This document shows positions 39,584-48,251 of a stretch of DNA of 64,000 nucleotides, one piece after another. The DNA comes from Oscillospiraceae bacterium. Its GTDB lineage: Bacteria > Bacillota > Clostridia > Oscillospirales > Ruminococcaceae. The first letter of the stretch is position 1, and every line of letters starts with the position of its first letter. Location: NCBI GenBank assembly GCA_017405465.1, contig JAFRAJ010000016.1, positions 62,001 through 126,000 of the forward strand, written 5' to 3'. The position numbers were made by a program, and so were the translations under genes. The notes beneath the pieces were generated by a model. It saw only the letters and a list, made by a program, of their open reading frames with translations, had not been told where the DNA came from and searched no databases.

Positions 39584-40420
39584 ATGTCAGATAACTGGAT
39601 AGTTCAGAACATAACCAGGGCTCTGAACATCTGGAATGAGAAACTGGCGGAGATATGGCTGCTGATATCGCAGTCGCCGCAGACCTTTAAGGACGGGGCG
39701 ATATGGACGGTAGTACAGAGCATTTACGGGAGCCTGCAGGCGATAGGATACGCGCTGCTGGTTCTTTTCTTTGTAGTGGGAGCAGTCAAGACTACTGCAT
39801 CGCTGGCGGAGATCAAAAGACCGGAGCAGGCGCTCAGACTGTTCCTGAGATTTGCCATAGCAAAAGGCATAGTCACGTACGGCATGGATATCATGCTGTC
39901 GTTCCTGAGCATCATTCAGGGAGTGATAAATACGATCATGGAATCGGCAGGATTCGGCACAGCGACGGAAACGGTGATCCCGGAGGAAATGGTGACTGCC
40001 ATAGAAGGCTGCAGCTTTTTCGACTCGATACCGCTGTGGGCGATAACGCTTATCGGAGGACTGCTGGTGTGGGTGCTGTCATTCTCCATGATCCTGAACG
40101 TGTACGGTAGATTCTTCCGTCTTTTCATGTTCACGGCGATAGCGCCGATACCGCTTTCCGCTTTTGCCGGAGAGCCTACGCAGAATATCGGGAAGAGCTT
40201 TCTCAGAAGCTATGCGGCTGTGTGTCTGGAAGGTGCAGTGGTGGTGCTTGCATGCATCATCTTTTCCGTGTTTGCGGGATCGCCGCCGGTAGTGGATGTT
40301 GATGCAGCGCCTGCGACTATGGTCTGGACGTATTTCGGGGAACTGATCTTTAACATGCTGATCCTGGTCGGATCGGTAAAGATGGCTGACAGGATAGTCA
40401 GGGAAATGATGAGTTTATAA
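39584..40420 (+). CDS. VirB6/TrbL-like channel protein
   Basis: A 278-residue polytopic membrane protein with about six helices. The stretch MILNVYGRFFRLFMFTAIAP with IPLSAFAGE and the final FNMLILVGSVKMADRIVREM match the VirB6-like proteins of Tn1549-type elements. VirB6 forms the inner-membrane part of the DNA channel. Strong AAGGAGGTG lies before the ATG. Confidence 0.85.
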   Translation: MSDNWIVQNITRALNIWNEKLAEIWLLISQSPQTFKDGAIWTVVQSIYGSLQAIGYALLVLFFVVGAVKTTASLAEIKRPEQALRLFLRFAIAKGIVTYGMDIMLSFLSIIQGVINTIMESAGFGTATETVIPEEMVTAIEGCSFFDSIPLWAITLIGGLLVWVLSFSMILNVYGRFFRLFMFTAIAPIPLSAFAGEPTQNIGKSFLRSYAAVCLEGAVVVLACIIFSVFAGSPPVVDVDAAPATMVWTYFGELIFNMLILVGSVKMADRIVREMMSL

Positions 40421-40433
40421 GTGACGGAGGTAA

Positions 40434-41393
40434 ATGAAAATGGATGAATATGATTTCTACAGTCAGGTAATGGACAGCATACTGGATTATCTTCCGGATG
40501 AGTATTCCGGATATACGGTATCCATGGAACAGGTCACTAAGAATAACGACCAGGTCATGCACGGCCTGGTCATAAGAGGAGAAGACGCAACTATGGCGCC
40601 GATCATATATATGGACGGTTATTACAGGGATATCAACAGCGGAAGCGATATGGCAGATGTTCTCAAGGATATCGCCGGGCAGTATCTCAGGGTCATGGAC
40701 GGAAAGGATCTGTTCTCCGTGCCGGATCTGGATTTCGACAGCGTTAAGGATACCCTCAGGGTCAGGCTCGTGAATACTGTTTCCAATCAGGAACTTCTCA
40801 GAAATGTGATCAGCAAGCCTGTGGATTGCGGATTCTCGCTGGTACCGTTCATAGATATCCCAATGGGGAACGATACGGGAGGAATGATACAGATCACCAG
40901 GAAGATGGCGGATACCTTCGGGTACGACGAGAAGGAGATCATGAAGGCTGCTATAGCGGGATCTATCCTGAACTCGGAACCGGGACTATACAGGATAGAG
41001 GATGTTCTTTTCGGAGGAGATGATAAAGAGAATCTTCTGCAGACTGTAAAGAGAGATGATTCTCTGGACGGGATTCTGGTCCTGACTTACAGGGATTCGG
41101 AATTCGGAGCGGCGTCGCTGTTCTTCCCGGGAATGCAGATGAGGATATCGGAAGTGATCGGTGACAGAGACTATTATGTTCTTCCCAGTTCGGTACATGA
41201 ACTGCTGGTGCTTCCGGAAGCGGAAGTGCACAGCGCGGAGGAGCTTGCAAAGATGGTGCAGAGCGTGAACGCCGGCATGGTCGCTCCGGATGAGAGGCTC
41301 GGAGACAAGGTGCTGCATTACAGAGCAGACCTTGACCGGCTGAGCGTGGCAGTAAACCTGGAGAAGGACAGAGACAGGGAGCGCGAGAGGTGA
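40434..41393 (+). CDS. DUF5688-family ICE protein
   Basis: A 319-residue soluble protein of the DUF5688 family (YDFYSQVMDSILDYLPDEYS, GLVIRGEDATMAPIIYMDG, RKMADTFGYDEKEIM, YYVLPSSVHELLVLP). The fold and function are not known; it occurs widely in clostridial conjugative elements, usually as single accessory gene. Here it is embedded between VirB6-like and PrgI genes, one base before PrgI, so it is transcribed with the channel genes. Confidence 0.75.
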   Translation: MKMDEYDFYSQVMDSILDYLPDEYSGYTVSMEQVTKNNDQVMHGLVIRGEDATMAPIIYMDGYYRDINSGSDMADVLKDIAGQYLRVMDGKDLFSVPDLDFDSVKDTLRVRLVNTVSNQELLRNVISKPVDCGFSLVPFIDIPMGNDTGGMIQITRKMADTFGYDEKEIMKAAIAGSILNSEPGLYRIEDVLFGGDDKENLLQTVKRDDSLDGILVLTYRDSEFGAASLFFPGMQMRISEVIGDRDYYVLPSSVHELLVLPEAEVHSAEELAKMVQSVNAGMVAPDERLGDKVLHYRADLDRLSVAVNLEKDRDRERER

Positions 41394-41394
41394 C

Positions 41395-41790
41395 ATGGAA
41401 GTAAAGATAAACAGGGAGATCCGTCAGTATACGGAATCGATGTTTTTCGGACTGTCGCTCAGGCAGTTCTTTTTTTCTGTCATCGCGGTGGCTGTAGCGG
41501 TAACGCTGTATTTCATACTGCGTCCGCATTTCGGGACGGAGACTGTTTCATGGATGTGCATCCTTGGAGCGGCTCCGTTTGCCGCTCTCGGCTTCATCAC
41601 ATATCACGGGATGACTGCGGAGCAGTTCCTGTGGGCTTGGCTTAGGTCTGAGGTGCTGGAACCGGAAAGACTGCGCTGCGAGGTGTCAGATCTCTATTAC
41701 GAAGCAGTCAGGGACAGAATCAGGGAATACGAGAAGGAGAATTACAGAAGGCATGATGAGATCCATAAAGAATACGGTAAAGACCGATAA
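41395..41790 (+). CDS. PrgI-family (VirB3-like) conjugation protein
   Basis: A 131-residue protein with PrgI layout: EVKINREIRQYTESMFFGLS, two membrane helices (FFFSVIAVAVAVTLYFIL and WMCILGAAPFAALGFITYH), and a helical cytosolic tail. PrgI proteins are the Gram-positive counterpart of VirB3 and always precede the VirB4 ATPase, as here. Its end overlaps VirB4 by 38 bases. Confidence 0.88.
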   Translation: MEVKINREIRQYTESMFFGLSLRQFFFSVIAVAVAVTLYFILRPHFGTETVSWMCILGAAPFAALGFITYHGMTAEQFLWAWLRSEVLEPERLRCEVSDLYYEAVRDRIREYEKENYRRHDEIHKEYGKDR

Positions 41791-44092
41791 GGAGAAATAC
41801 AGAGTTCCCCGCAGAGCACAGGATGTCATACCCATAAACAGGATATGGGCAGACGGCATATTTCTGCTGGGGAACAAATACGCAAAGACGTGGCAGTTTA
41901 CGGATATCAATTATCTTGTAGCAAGCAGGGAGGATCAAGAGAGCATGTTCCTTACATATTCGGAACTGCTGAACGGACTGGATGCCGGAGCCACTACAAA
42001 GATCACCATCAATAACAGGCACATGAAGAGATCTGATTTCGAGGAATCTATCCTGATGCAGGAAAAGGGAGACGGCCTTGATGTGTACCGCAAAGAATAT
42101 AACGAAATGCTGCTTTCCAAAACGCTGGATGCGAACGGGATACTGCAGGAGAAATACATAACCGTTACTGTGCTCAAGAGGAACATCGAGGAAGCCCGTG
42201 CGTACTTTGCCAGGATAGAGGCAGATCTCACAGCCAGACTGTCGGCGCTGGGATCCAGATGCGTGCCGCTGAATGCTGTGCAGAAGCTGAGAGTGCTTCA
42301 TGACGCGTACAGACCGGGAGAAGAGAATTCGTATTTCTTTGACCTGAACGATTCCGCCAGAAAAGGACACAGCTTCCGGGATTACATATGCCCGGACAGT
42401 ATCGAGAAGCATTCCGATCACCTGAAACTGGGAGATAAGTATGTCCGTGTGCTCTACCTCAAAGACTATGCCAGCTACATTAAGGACAGTATGGTGGCGG
42501 AGTTGACGGAGCTCAGTCCGAATATGATGCTTTCCGTAGATATCCTGCCGGTACCCACAGACGAGGCAGTCAGGGAAGTAGAAAGCAGACTTCTCGGTGT
42601 TGAGACGAATATAGCGCAGTGGCAGAGACGCCAGAACAAAAACAACAACTTCAGCGCTGTCGTTCCCTATGACATGGAACTGCAGCGAAAGGAGGCAAAG
42701 GAGTTTCTGAATGATCTGACGACACGAGATCAGAAAATGATGATGTGTATCCTGACAGTGCAGGTAACTGCCGACACGAAGCAGGAACTGGATCAGATCA
42801 CGGATTCCGTACGCAATACCGGGGGAAAGCATACATGTCAGTTCTCCGTTCTGAAGTATCAGCAGTTCGACGGGCTCAATACGGTGCTTCCCATAGGAAC
42901 CAGAAGGATAGATGCGTTCCGCACGCTGACTACAGAGAGCCTTGCTGTGCTGATGCCGTTCAAGGTGCAGGAGATCATGGATAAAGGCGGCATATATTTC
43001 GGAGAGAATGCCATATCCCATAACCTGATCATCTGCAACAAGGAGAATCTGCTGAACCAGTCGGCGTTCCTACTGGGAGTTCCGGGATCCGGAAAGTCAT
43101 TTGCAGCAAAGGAACTGATCACAACTCTGATCCTCAACACCGATGACGACATCCTCATCTGTGATCCGGAAGCCGAGTACGCGCCGCTGGTGCAGGCGAT
43201 GGGAGATGTGGGAACGGTAGTGCGTATATCTGCGGACGGACATGACAGGCTGAATGCCATGTACATGGTGAACGGATACGGCGACAACAATCCTGTCGTA
43301 GTGAAATCTGAGTTCATCATGTCTCTGATAGAACGCATCGATGAGAAGGGTGTGGGACCGAAGCATAAGTCCATAATCGACAGATGCCTCAGGAAACTGT
43401 ACAGAGACGCAGACAGGAAAGGATATGTGCCGACGCTGACGTTACTCAGGCAGAGACTGATGGATCAGAACGAGCCGGAGGCGAAGGAACTGGCGCTGTC
43501 GCTGGAACTGTATACTACAGGTTCGCTGAACATTTTTGGGAGAGAGAGCAATGTGGATCTGGACAGGAGAGTGGTGGTCTTCGACATAAGGGATCTCGGT
43601 GAGAATCTGAAGCCGACAGGACTGCTGGTCATAACAGATACGATTCTCAACAGAGTCTCGCTCAACTGGAAGCATGGGAAGAGGACGCATGTTTTTATAG
43701 ATGAATTCCATGTTGTGTTCGAGAATGAGTATTCTGCACAGTTTTTCAACTCGGCATGGAGGCAGTTCAGGAAGCGCAACGCTTTCCCGACGGCTATAAC
43801 CCAGAACGTGGAGTATCTTCTGGATTCGGTACAGGCAAGGACCATGCTCTCGAACTCGGAATTCATAATCATGCTGAACCAGGCAGCATCCGACAGGGAA
43901 CAGCTAGCGAAGCTGCTGAACATCTCTAACGAGCAGCTTAGCTATATTACGAACGCTGAACCCGGGTGCGGACTGATCAAATACGGAGGATCGCTGGTGC
44001 CGTTCGTGAACAGGTTCCCGAAAGACACGAAACTGTATCAGCTGATGGATACCACTCCCGGTTCGGGAGCATTTGCGGGGCAGGCTGAATAA
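41753..44092 (+). CDS. VirB4-family conjugation ATPase
   Basis: A 779-residue VirB4/TraE-type ATPase that powers assembly of the conjugation channel. The N-terminal domain (to about 420) includes VIPINRIWADGIFLLGNKYA. The ATPase domain has Walker A GVPGSGKSFAAKE (about 442-454), DILICDPEAEYAPLV, Walker B HVFIDEFHVVFENE (about 644-657), then ITQNVEYLLDSVQARTMLSN and QEQL-type tail. It is complete and followed by the sortase gene. The region before it gives no separate promoter. Confidence 0.92.
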   Translation: MMRSIKNTVKTDKEKYRVPRRAQDVIPINRIWADGIFLLGNKYAKTWQFTDINYLVASREDQESMFLTYSELLNGLDAGATTKITINNRHMKRSDFEESILMQEKGDGLDVYRKEYNEMLLSKTLDANGILQEKYITVTVLKRNIEEARAYFARIEADLTARLSALGSRCVPLNAVQKLRVLHDAYRPGEENSYFFDLNDSARKGHSFRDYICPDSIEKHSDHLKLGDKYVRVLYLKDYASYIKDSMVAELTELSPNMMLSVDILPVPTDEAVREVESRLLGVETNIAQWQRRQNKNNNFSAVVPYDMELQRKEAKEFLNDLTTRDQKMMMCILTVQVTADTKQELDQITDSVRNTGGKHTCQFSVLKYQQFDGLNTVLPIGTRRIDAFRTLTTESLAVLMPFKVQEIMDKGGIYFGENAISHNLIICNKENLLNQSAFLLGVPGSGKSFAAKELITTLILNTDDDILICDPEAEYAPLVQAMGDVGTVVRISADGHDRLNAMYMVNGYGDNNPVVVKSEFIMSLIERIDEKGVGPKHKSIIDRCLRKLYRDADRKGYVPTLTLLRQRLMDQNEPEAKELALSLELYTTGSLNIFGRESNVDLDRRVVVFDIRDLGENLKPTGLLVITDTILNRVSLNWKHGKRTHVFIDEFHVVFENEYSAQFFNSAWRQFRKRNAFPTAITQNVEYLLDSVQARTMLSNSEFIIMLNQAASDREQLAKLLNISNEQLSYITNAEPGCGLIKYGGSLVPFVNRFPKDTKLYQLMDTTPGSGAFAGQAE

Positions 44093-44121
44093 GCCTGCCT
44101 TTTGTGGCGGAGGTGATGACA

Positions 44122-44868
44122 ATGAAGAAATATATAAAGATCATAGCGACACTAGTGCTTGCCGTGCTGCTGATGATATCGCTGTATGTGCTGGCATCAG
44201 AGATATGGGGCATGCGGCAGAACAAAAAGGCAATTGAAAAAATATATAAAACGATGGAAAGTGCTGACGATATGGAAGACATGACGGAAGCAGCAGACGT
44301 CTGGGCTGAGAGATACAGAGCGCTTGCAGAAGAGAACGGAGATTTCTTTGGGTGGATCCATATTGACGGTACGGATATCGATCTTCCGGTAATGTATTCT
44401 CCGGATGATCCTTCCTACTATCTCAAGCACAGCTTCTGGAAGAAATGGAGCGATTACGGAACGCCGTTTCTTGACGGAAACTGCGAGCCCGGAGTTAGTA
44501 ACAATTATGTGATCTACGGCCACAACATGAAGAACGGCACCATGTTCGCACAGCTGCATGAGTATGAATCGGAGGAGTTCTGGAAAGAACATCCGTATAT
44601 ACAGTTCGATACACTAACGGAACAGGGAACATATGAGATCTTTGCGGTATTTCATTTCGATATCGATAACGAGGACTACTTCTTTAATGCACATGTGAAT
44701 ATGAGCGAAATGGAAGTCCGGGAGTTTGTTGATGAAGCGTCAGCCAGGCAGCTTTACGATACCGGTATCGAGCCGGAGTTCGGAGATCAGTTTCTGACTC
44801 TGTGCACCTGTGATAAAACGTACAGAAACGGGCGGTTCTTCGTGATAGCGAGGAAGGTCGCATCATGA
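44122..44868 (+). CDS. Class B sortase
   Basis: A 248-residue membrane-anchored transpeptidase, starting at the ATG at 44122 with GGCGGAGG upstream. One N-terminal membrane helix (IATLVLAVLLMISLYVL) precedes the sortase beta-barrel. The catalytic His is in YGHNMKNGTMF, the Cys in TLCTCD and the Arg in RNGRFFV, in the class B pattern. Sortases cleave LPxTG-like signals and attach proteins to the wall. The only obvious substrate in the window is the VPQTG-ended adhesin at 20159. Its place inside the conjugation operon suggests it is made during transfer. Confidence 0.9.
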   Translation: MKKYIKIIATLVLAVLLMISLYVLASEIWGMRQNKKAIEKIYKTMESADDMEDMTEAADVWAERYRALAEENGDFFGWIHIDGTDIDLPVMYSPDDPSYYLKHSFWKKWSDYGTPFLDGNCEPGVSNNYVIYGHNMKNGTMFAQLHEYESEEFWKEHPYIQFDTLTEQGTYEIFAVFHFDIDNEDYFFNAHVNMSEMEVREFVDEASARQLYDTGIEPEFGDQFLTLCTCDKTYRNGRFFVIARKVAS

Positions 44869-46496
44869 AGGAGATAAAGACCAAAGAGACGGTCAGGGAC
44901 ATTCGTGTCCTTGACCGTCAGTCGCTCCTGAAGGGCAGTATCAGAGAAGGTTATGTCAGATCGAAAGAATATATGCGGAAGGCTTCTGAAAACGATAATG
45001 AGTCCGACAGGGAACAGCCGGATGAAACTGTGCGTTCTTATGGAGAAGAAGCGAGGGCTGCGGCTGGAAAGCTGCAGAGAAGAAGGAGAACGGTTGTTAC
45101 AGAAGAATACGCAGAAGAAAACAGCACGGAAGCTGCCGGTGAGGAAGCTGCAGCAGACAGCAGGATCAAAACACGCGGAAGACTCAGTAAAGGAAAAACA
45201 TATACTTCCCGGGGCGATTATAAAGAAAAAACTGCATCCAGAACCGCTGAAGGCAGGGGGATAAAGACAGTTGCTTCTGAAATTGAAAACACAGCTGAAA
45301 AGGCTGTTGCTGATCAGGTCTCAGCCCGGAGATCCACGTTAATGGTGAGAAATGCCGTAGAGTCCCTCAAAGAGACGGCGGAAACAGCCGGAGATACTAT
45401 CCTGAAAGGCGTCAGGTGGGTGATAAAGGAGGCGGAGGACTTGTATGCTGCGGTCATGGCCGGAGGCTGGGTCTCTGTGTCGGTCATAGCTGTTATCTGC
45501 ATCATCGGTCTGCTTGCGGCATCGCCGTTCGGGATATTCCTTGCAGGAGATGATACAGGCTCGGGAAAGACGTTGCAGACTGTGATACGCGAGATCAATG
45601 AAGAATTTCTGAACGAGATCAACAGCATAAAAGCCGGTATTGCGTACGATGATCTGAAGATCTCGGGAGGCATGTCGCCATGGTCTGATGTGCTTGCAAT
45701 ATATGCCGTGAAGACTGCGGCGGATACTGACGGCTCCATGGAAGTCGTCACGGTAACAGATGAGAAGGCACAGATTCTTGCGGATATCTTCCGGGATATG
45801 AACAGTATCTCGTATACTACCGAGACCTATGAAGAAGAGATCGTGATTGAACCGGAAGAGGAAGGCGGAGAAGAAAAAACTGAGACAGTGATTAGAACAA
45901 GATTACTTATCTCAGTAAGTCACAGATCAGCTGATGATATCAGCAGGGAATACGGTTTTTCTCAGGAACAGAATACATATCTTTACGAACTGCAGTTAGA
46001 ACGCTTCAGGTCACTGTGGAGCGGTCTCATCGGAGGATACTCTGCAGGGATGGGCATCATCCCTTCTGAAGCGACGTGGATAGGTCTGAACGGATTTGTC
46101 TGGCCGCTGCCGGTAAACGGAACCATTACATCAGGATACGGATACAGGAGGGATCCGTTCACGGGGGAGGAGAAATTCCATGGCGGGACCGATATTGCGG
46201 CTGCAGAGGGAACGCCTATCATTGCTGCAGACAGAGGGATCGTTACTATCGCGAATGGCTCCGATATATGGGGCGGCGGATATGGTTATTACGTAAAGAT
46301 CGATCATCTGAACGGATACGAGACGTTGTACGGGCACTGCTCTTATATCTGCGTCACAGAAGGACAGTCAGTCAGAAAAGGGGAAGTGATCGCGTATGTC
46401 GGATCGACCGGGAACAGCACCGGGAATCACCTGCACTTTGAGGTGTACCGATACGGAAGCAGGCAGGATCCTATGGGTATGTTCATGGCCGGATAG
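44865..46496 (+). CDS. ICE-encoded M23 peptidoglycan hydrolase (VirB1-like role)
   Basis: A 543-residue protein. A charged, disordered cytosolic region (about 1-195) leads to one membrane helix (about 202-226, VSVIAVICIIGLLAASPFGI), an extracellular spacer, and a C-terminal M23 domain (about 415-540). The zinc ligands are visible: His of FHGGTDIA, the YGHCSYI stretch and HLHFEVYR. Such enzymes open the wall for the conjugation channel. It overlaps the sortase by four bases and ends the conjugation operon. Confidence 0.88.
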   Translation: MKEIKTKETVRDIRVLDRQSLLKGSIREGYVRSKEYMRKASENDNESDREQPDETVRSYGEEARAAAGKLQRRRRTVVTEEYAEENSTEAAGEEAAADSRIKTRGRLSKGKTYTSRGDYKEKTASRTAEGRGIKTVASEIENTAEKAVADQVSARRSTLMVRNAVESLKETAETAGDTILKGVRWVIKEAEDLYAAVMAGGWVSVSVIAVICIIGLLAASPFGIFLAGDDTGSGKTLQTVIREINEEFLNEINSIKAGIAYDDLKISGGMSPWSDVLAIYAVKTAADTDGSMEVVTVTDEKAQILADIFRDMNSISYTTETYEEEIVIEPEEEGGEEKTETVIRTRLLISVSHRSADDISREYGFSQEQNTYLYELQLERFRSLWSGLIGGYSAGMGIIPSEATWIGLNGFVWPLPVNGTITSGYGYRRDPFTGEEKFHGGTDIAAAEGTPIIAADRGIVTIANGSDIWGGGYGYYVKIDHLNGYETLYGHCSYICVTEGQSVRKGEVIAYVGSTGNSTGNHLHFEVYRYGSRQDPMGMFMAG

Positions 46497-46661
46497 ATAC
46501 ATAAAGTGCCTTCTGATTGCACGAATAACGCTTTTCACTGCGCGAACGACATGATTTGCGACGTGAACGACAAAGACATAGCATTTTTAGTGTTCTATAA
46601 TTTAATTGGGAAAGTATACGCAACCAATATCCATATTATCTCTAGAAGAAAGGGGACAGAG
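46497..46661 (+). promoter_or_regulatory. Upstream region of the NYN gene with three short repeats
   Basis: Three similar sequences occur every 20 bases: TTGCACGAATAACG (46517-46530), CTGCGCGAACGAC (46538-46550) and TTGCGACGTGAACGAC (46556-46571). The second and third share GAACGAC. A TATAAT hexamer lies near 46601 but without a good -35. The repeats may be operator sites for a regulator. The frame through them is open but lacks a ribosome-binding site, so I do not count it as coding. Confidence 0.35.
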
Positions 46662-48056
46662 ATGGAAATACATGACATCTCAGACAGACCGGCATATGCA
46701 GATGCGGATCAGCTTTTACGGGTCAAGGAAGATACTTATTCGATCGTAGGCACTGTGGCATACATCATAGGCGTTCAGAGATACAGCATCGAGAACAGGG
46801 GAAACACGACGGAACTGGATGCATATGATCTTGCAGACAAGGACAAGAACGGGAGAATAATCCATTATCTGTGTCTGGCGCGTACTAGACTTGAGAGAAA
46901 TTTCCGAAACATCAAAATGGCTTTAAGAGGGACTGCAAGCATATACTCTGCAGACCCTGTGATCAAAGAATGTATAGACTCACTTCATAAAGACGGAATC
47001 GAAATATTTAGAAAAAACACAAAAGATGTAAATGAGTATTTGATTGAAGCGAACAAGCTTATATCTGATAGATTAAACAACTGCAAAAATCATTTGCCGG
47101 AATGGCTGAACTGGGATTATTTCCGCGACTTCGTTATAATGCCCAACGGTCTTACTGACCCTGTGGAAGAGGGAACACGCTTTCAGCAGAACATCAAGCT
47201 GTATCCGTATTCGACATACTGCAACTGGCCGGTATCGAGTCAGGGCAATATTCTCAGCAGTGACCGGAAGTTTATAAATCTTCTCTACTACTGGCACGAA
47301 GACAAGTTTGAGGACCAGAGTAAAGTCGCTGATGTCAGCGAACACACAAAAGACAGAATATATAAGTTCATAGGCAAAGCCATAAGCGTATGTGTCGTCG
47401 TAGACGCAGAGAATTCGGATCCTTACAGACTGTGCGCTACACTGCAGCAGCTGAATGATGAATATACCGGCAGGATCACGAAAGTCATCATTATAGATGA
47501 CGAACGCACTACCATAGCATGGAACATCTTTGAGAAGTATGTAGGTATTCCTGTGGAGCACAGAGTCATCTCAAGGGTGCTTGAACAGAAGAGCCTGGTG
47601 GATATGTCGGTTGCTATGGCGATAACGAAAGAGTTCTATGCAAACAATACGGACTCCTTCATGCTGGTGGCATCTGACTCTGATTATTGGGCAATGCTGG
47701 ATCAGCTCCCGGAAGCCAACTTCCTTATGATGGTAGAGCGCGAGAAGTGCAGTCCTGCCATGAAAGAGAATCTCGTCAATGCAGGCGTCTTCTACTGTTA
47801 TATTGACGACTTCTATAGCGGTGACAGCGAAGAACTGGAAAGGACGGTCGTCACTTCTGAGCTTCTCAAGACTATAGATGGGCTGAATATAGGCAATCTG
47901 GAGATAATTCTTGAAGGAGCGTGTGCCAGGAGCAGGGCACATATTACTGAGAACGAAAAGAAACGAATGTATCAGAGATTGAAGCAGAGCGTGAAGCTTG
48001 TAATCGAAGACGACGGAAGGATGAAGATACAGGCGTCATTCAGGGGAAATCTGTAA
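46662..48056 (+). CDS. NYN-domain (PIN-like) ribonuclease candidate
   Basis: A 464-residue protein. The N-terminal 240 residues are not recognised (RTRLERNFRNIKMALRG). From about residue 243 a NYN domain is visible: VVVDAENSDPYRL (Asp248, Asn251), KVIIIDDERTTIAW, KSLVDMSVAMAITKEF (Asp) and SFMLVASDSDYWAML (Asp339/Asp341), then CYIDDFYSG. NYN proteins are PIN-fold RNases. The start at 46662 has AGAAAGGGG upstream; the frame is open further upstream without a signal. It lies between ICE core and restriction genes, and an RNA-cutting defence role is possible but not shown. Confidence 0.75.
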   Translation: MEIHDISDRPAYADADQLLRVKEDTYSIVGTVAYIIGVQRYSIENRGNTTELDAYDLADKDKNGRIIHYLCLARTRLERNFRNIKMALRGTASIYSADPVIKECIDSLHKDGIEIFRKNTKDVNEYLIEANKLISDRLNNCKNHLPEWLNWDYFRDFVIMPNGLTDPVEEGTRFQQNIKLYPYSTYCNWPVSSQGNILSSDRKFINLLYYWHEDKFEDQSKVADVSEHTKDRIYKFIGKAISVCVVVDAENSDPYRLCATLQQLNDEYTGRITKVIIIDDERTTIAWNIFEKYVGIPVEHRVISRVLEQKSLVDMSVAMAITKEFYANNTDSFMLVASDSDYWAMLDQLPEANFLMMVEREKCSPAMKENLVNAGVFYCYIDDFYSGDSEELERTVVTSELLKTIDGLNIGNLEIILEGACARSRAHITENEKKRMYQRLKQSVKLVIEDDGRMKIQASFRGNL

Positions 48057-48083
48057 GAGGGTAAAACCTGTAGATGCTAAATG

Positions 48084-48124
48084 AAGGCAACACTGAGGCT
48101 GGTTAAGCGTATGTGTTGCCTTTC
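48084..48124 (+). terminator. Terminator between the NYN gene and the restriction operon
   Basis: AAGGCAACA pairs perfectly with TGTTGCCTT (9 bp) around a 21-base loop; only TTTC follows, so efficiency is uncertain. Confidence 0.5.
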
Positions 48125-48189
48125 TGAATGTTGTTGGTGTTAAGGTGTTGTATGGTAATGCACCTGTGTATCATACTTGCCACGATTTC

Positions 48190-48218
48190 TTGTGATTGAT
48201 TAATAACAAAGGTACAAT
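48190..48218 (+). promoter_or_regulatory. Promoter of the type I restriction operon
   Basis: TTGTGA (48190-48195), a 17-base spacer and TACAAT (48213-48218) lie 34 bases before hsdM. Confidence 0.65.
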
Positions 48219-48251
48219 TAATATGAATAAATATATGTTGTGAGGTTGGTT

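Larger units (their letters stand above)
16725..46496 (+). mobile_element. Backbone of a Tn1549-like integrative conjugative element
   Basis: From parA/parB to the M23 hydrolase nearly all genes run in one direction with frequent ATGA overlaps. Together they supply relaxosome (MobC, relaxase, PcfB), coupling (VirD4) and channel (Maff2, VirB6-like, PrgI, VirB4, M23). No integrase or excisionase is present in the window. The resolvase at 12339 may belong to it. The limits are therefore not fixed; the left edge could be just after lysS and the right edge past 64000, with the restriction island as cargo. Confidence 0.8.

Noticed and set aside
40963-43021. Long minus-strand frames opposite DUF5688, PrgI and VirB4 genes
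   Set aside because: They antisense well-recognised conjugation genes, with no start signals or known domains.
46506-46661. N-terminal extension of the NYN protein through the three repeats
   Set aside because: The frame is open but has no start signal, and AGAAAGGGG stands before the ATG at 46662.
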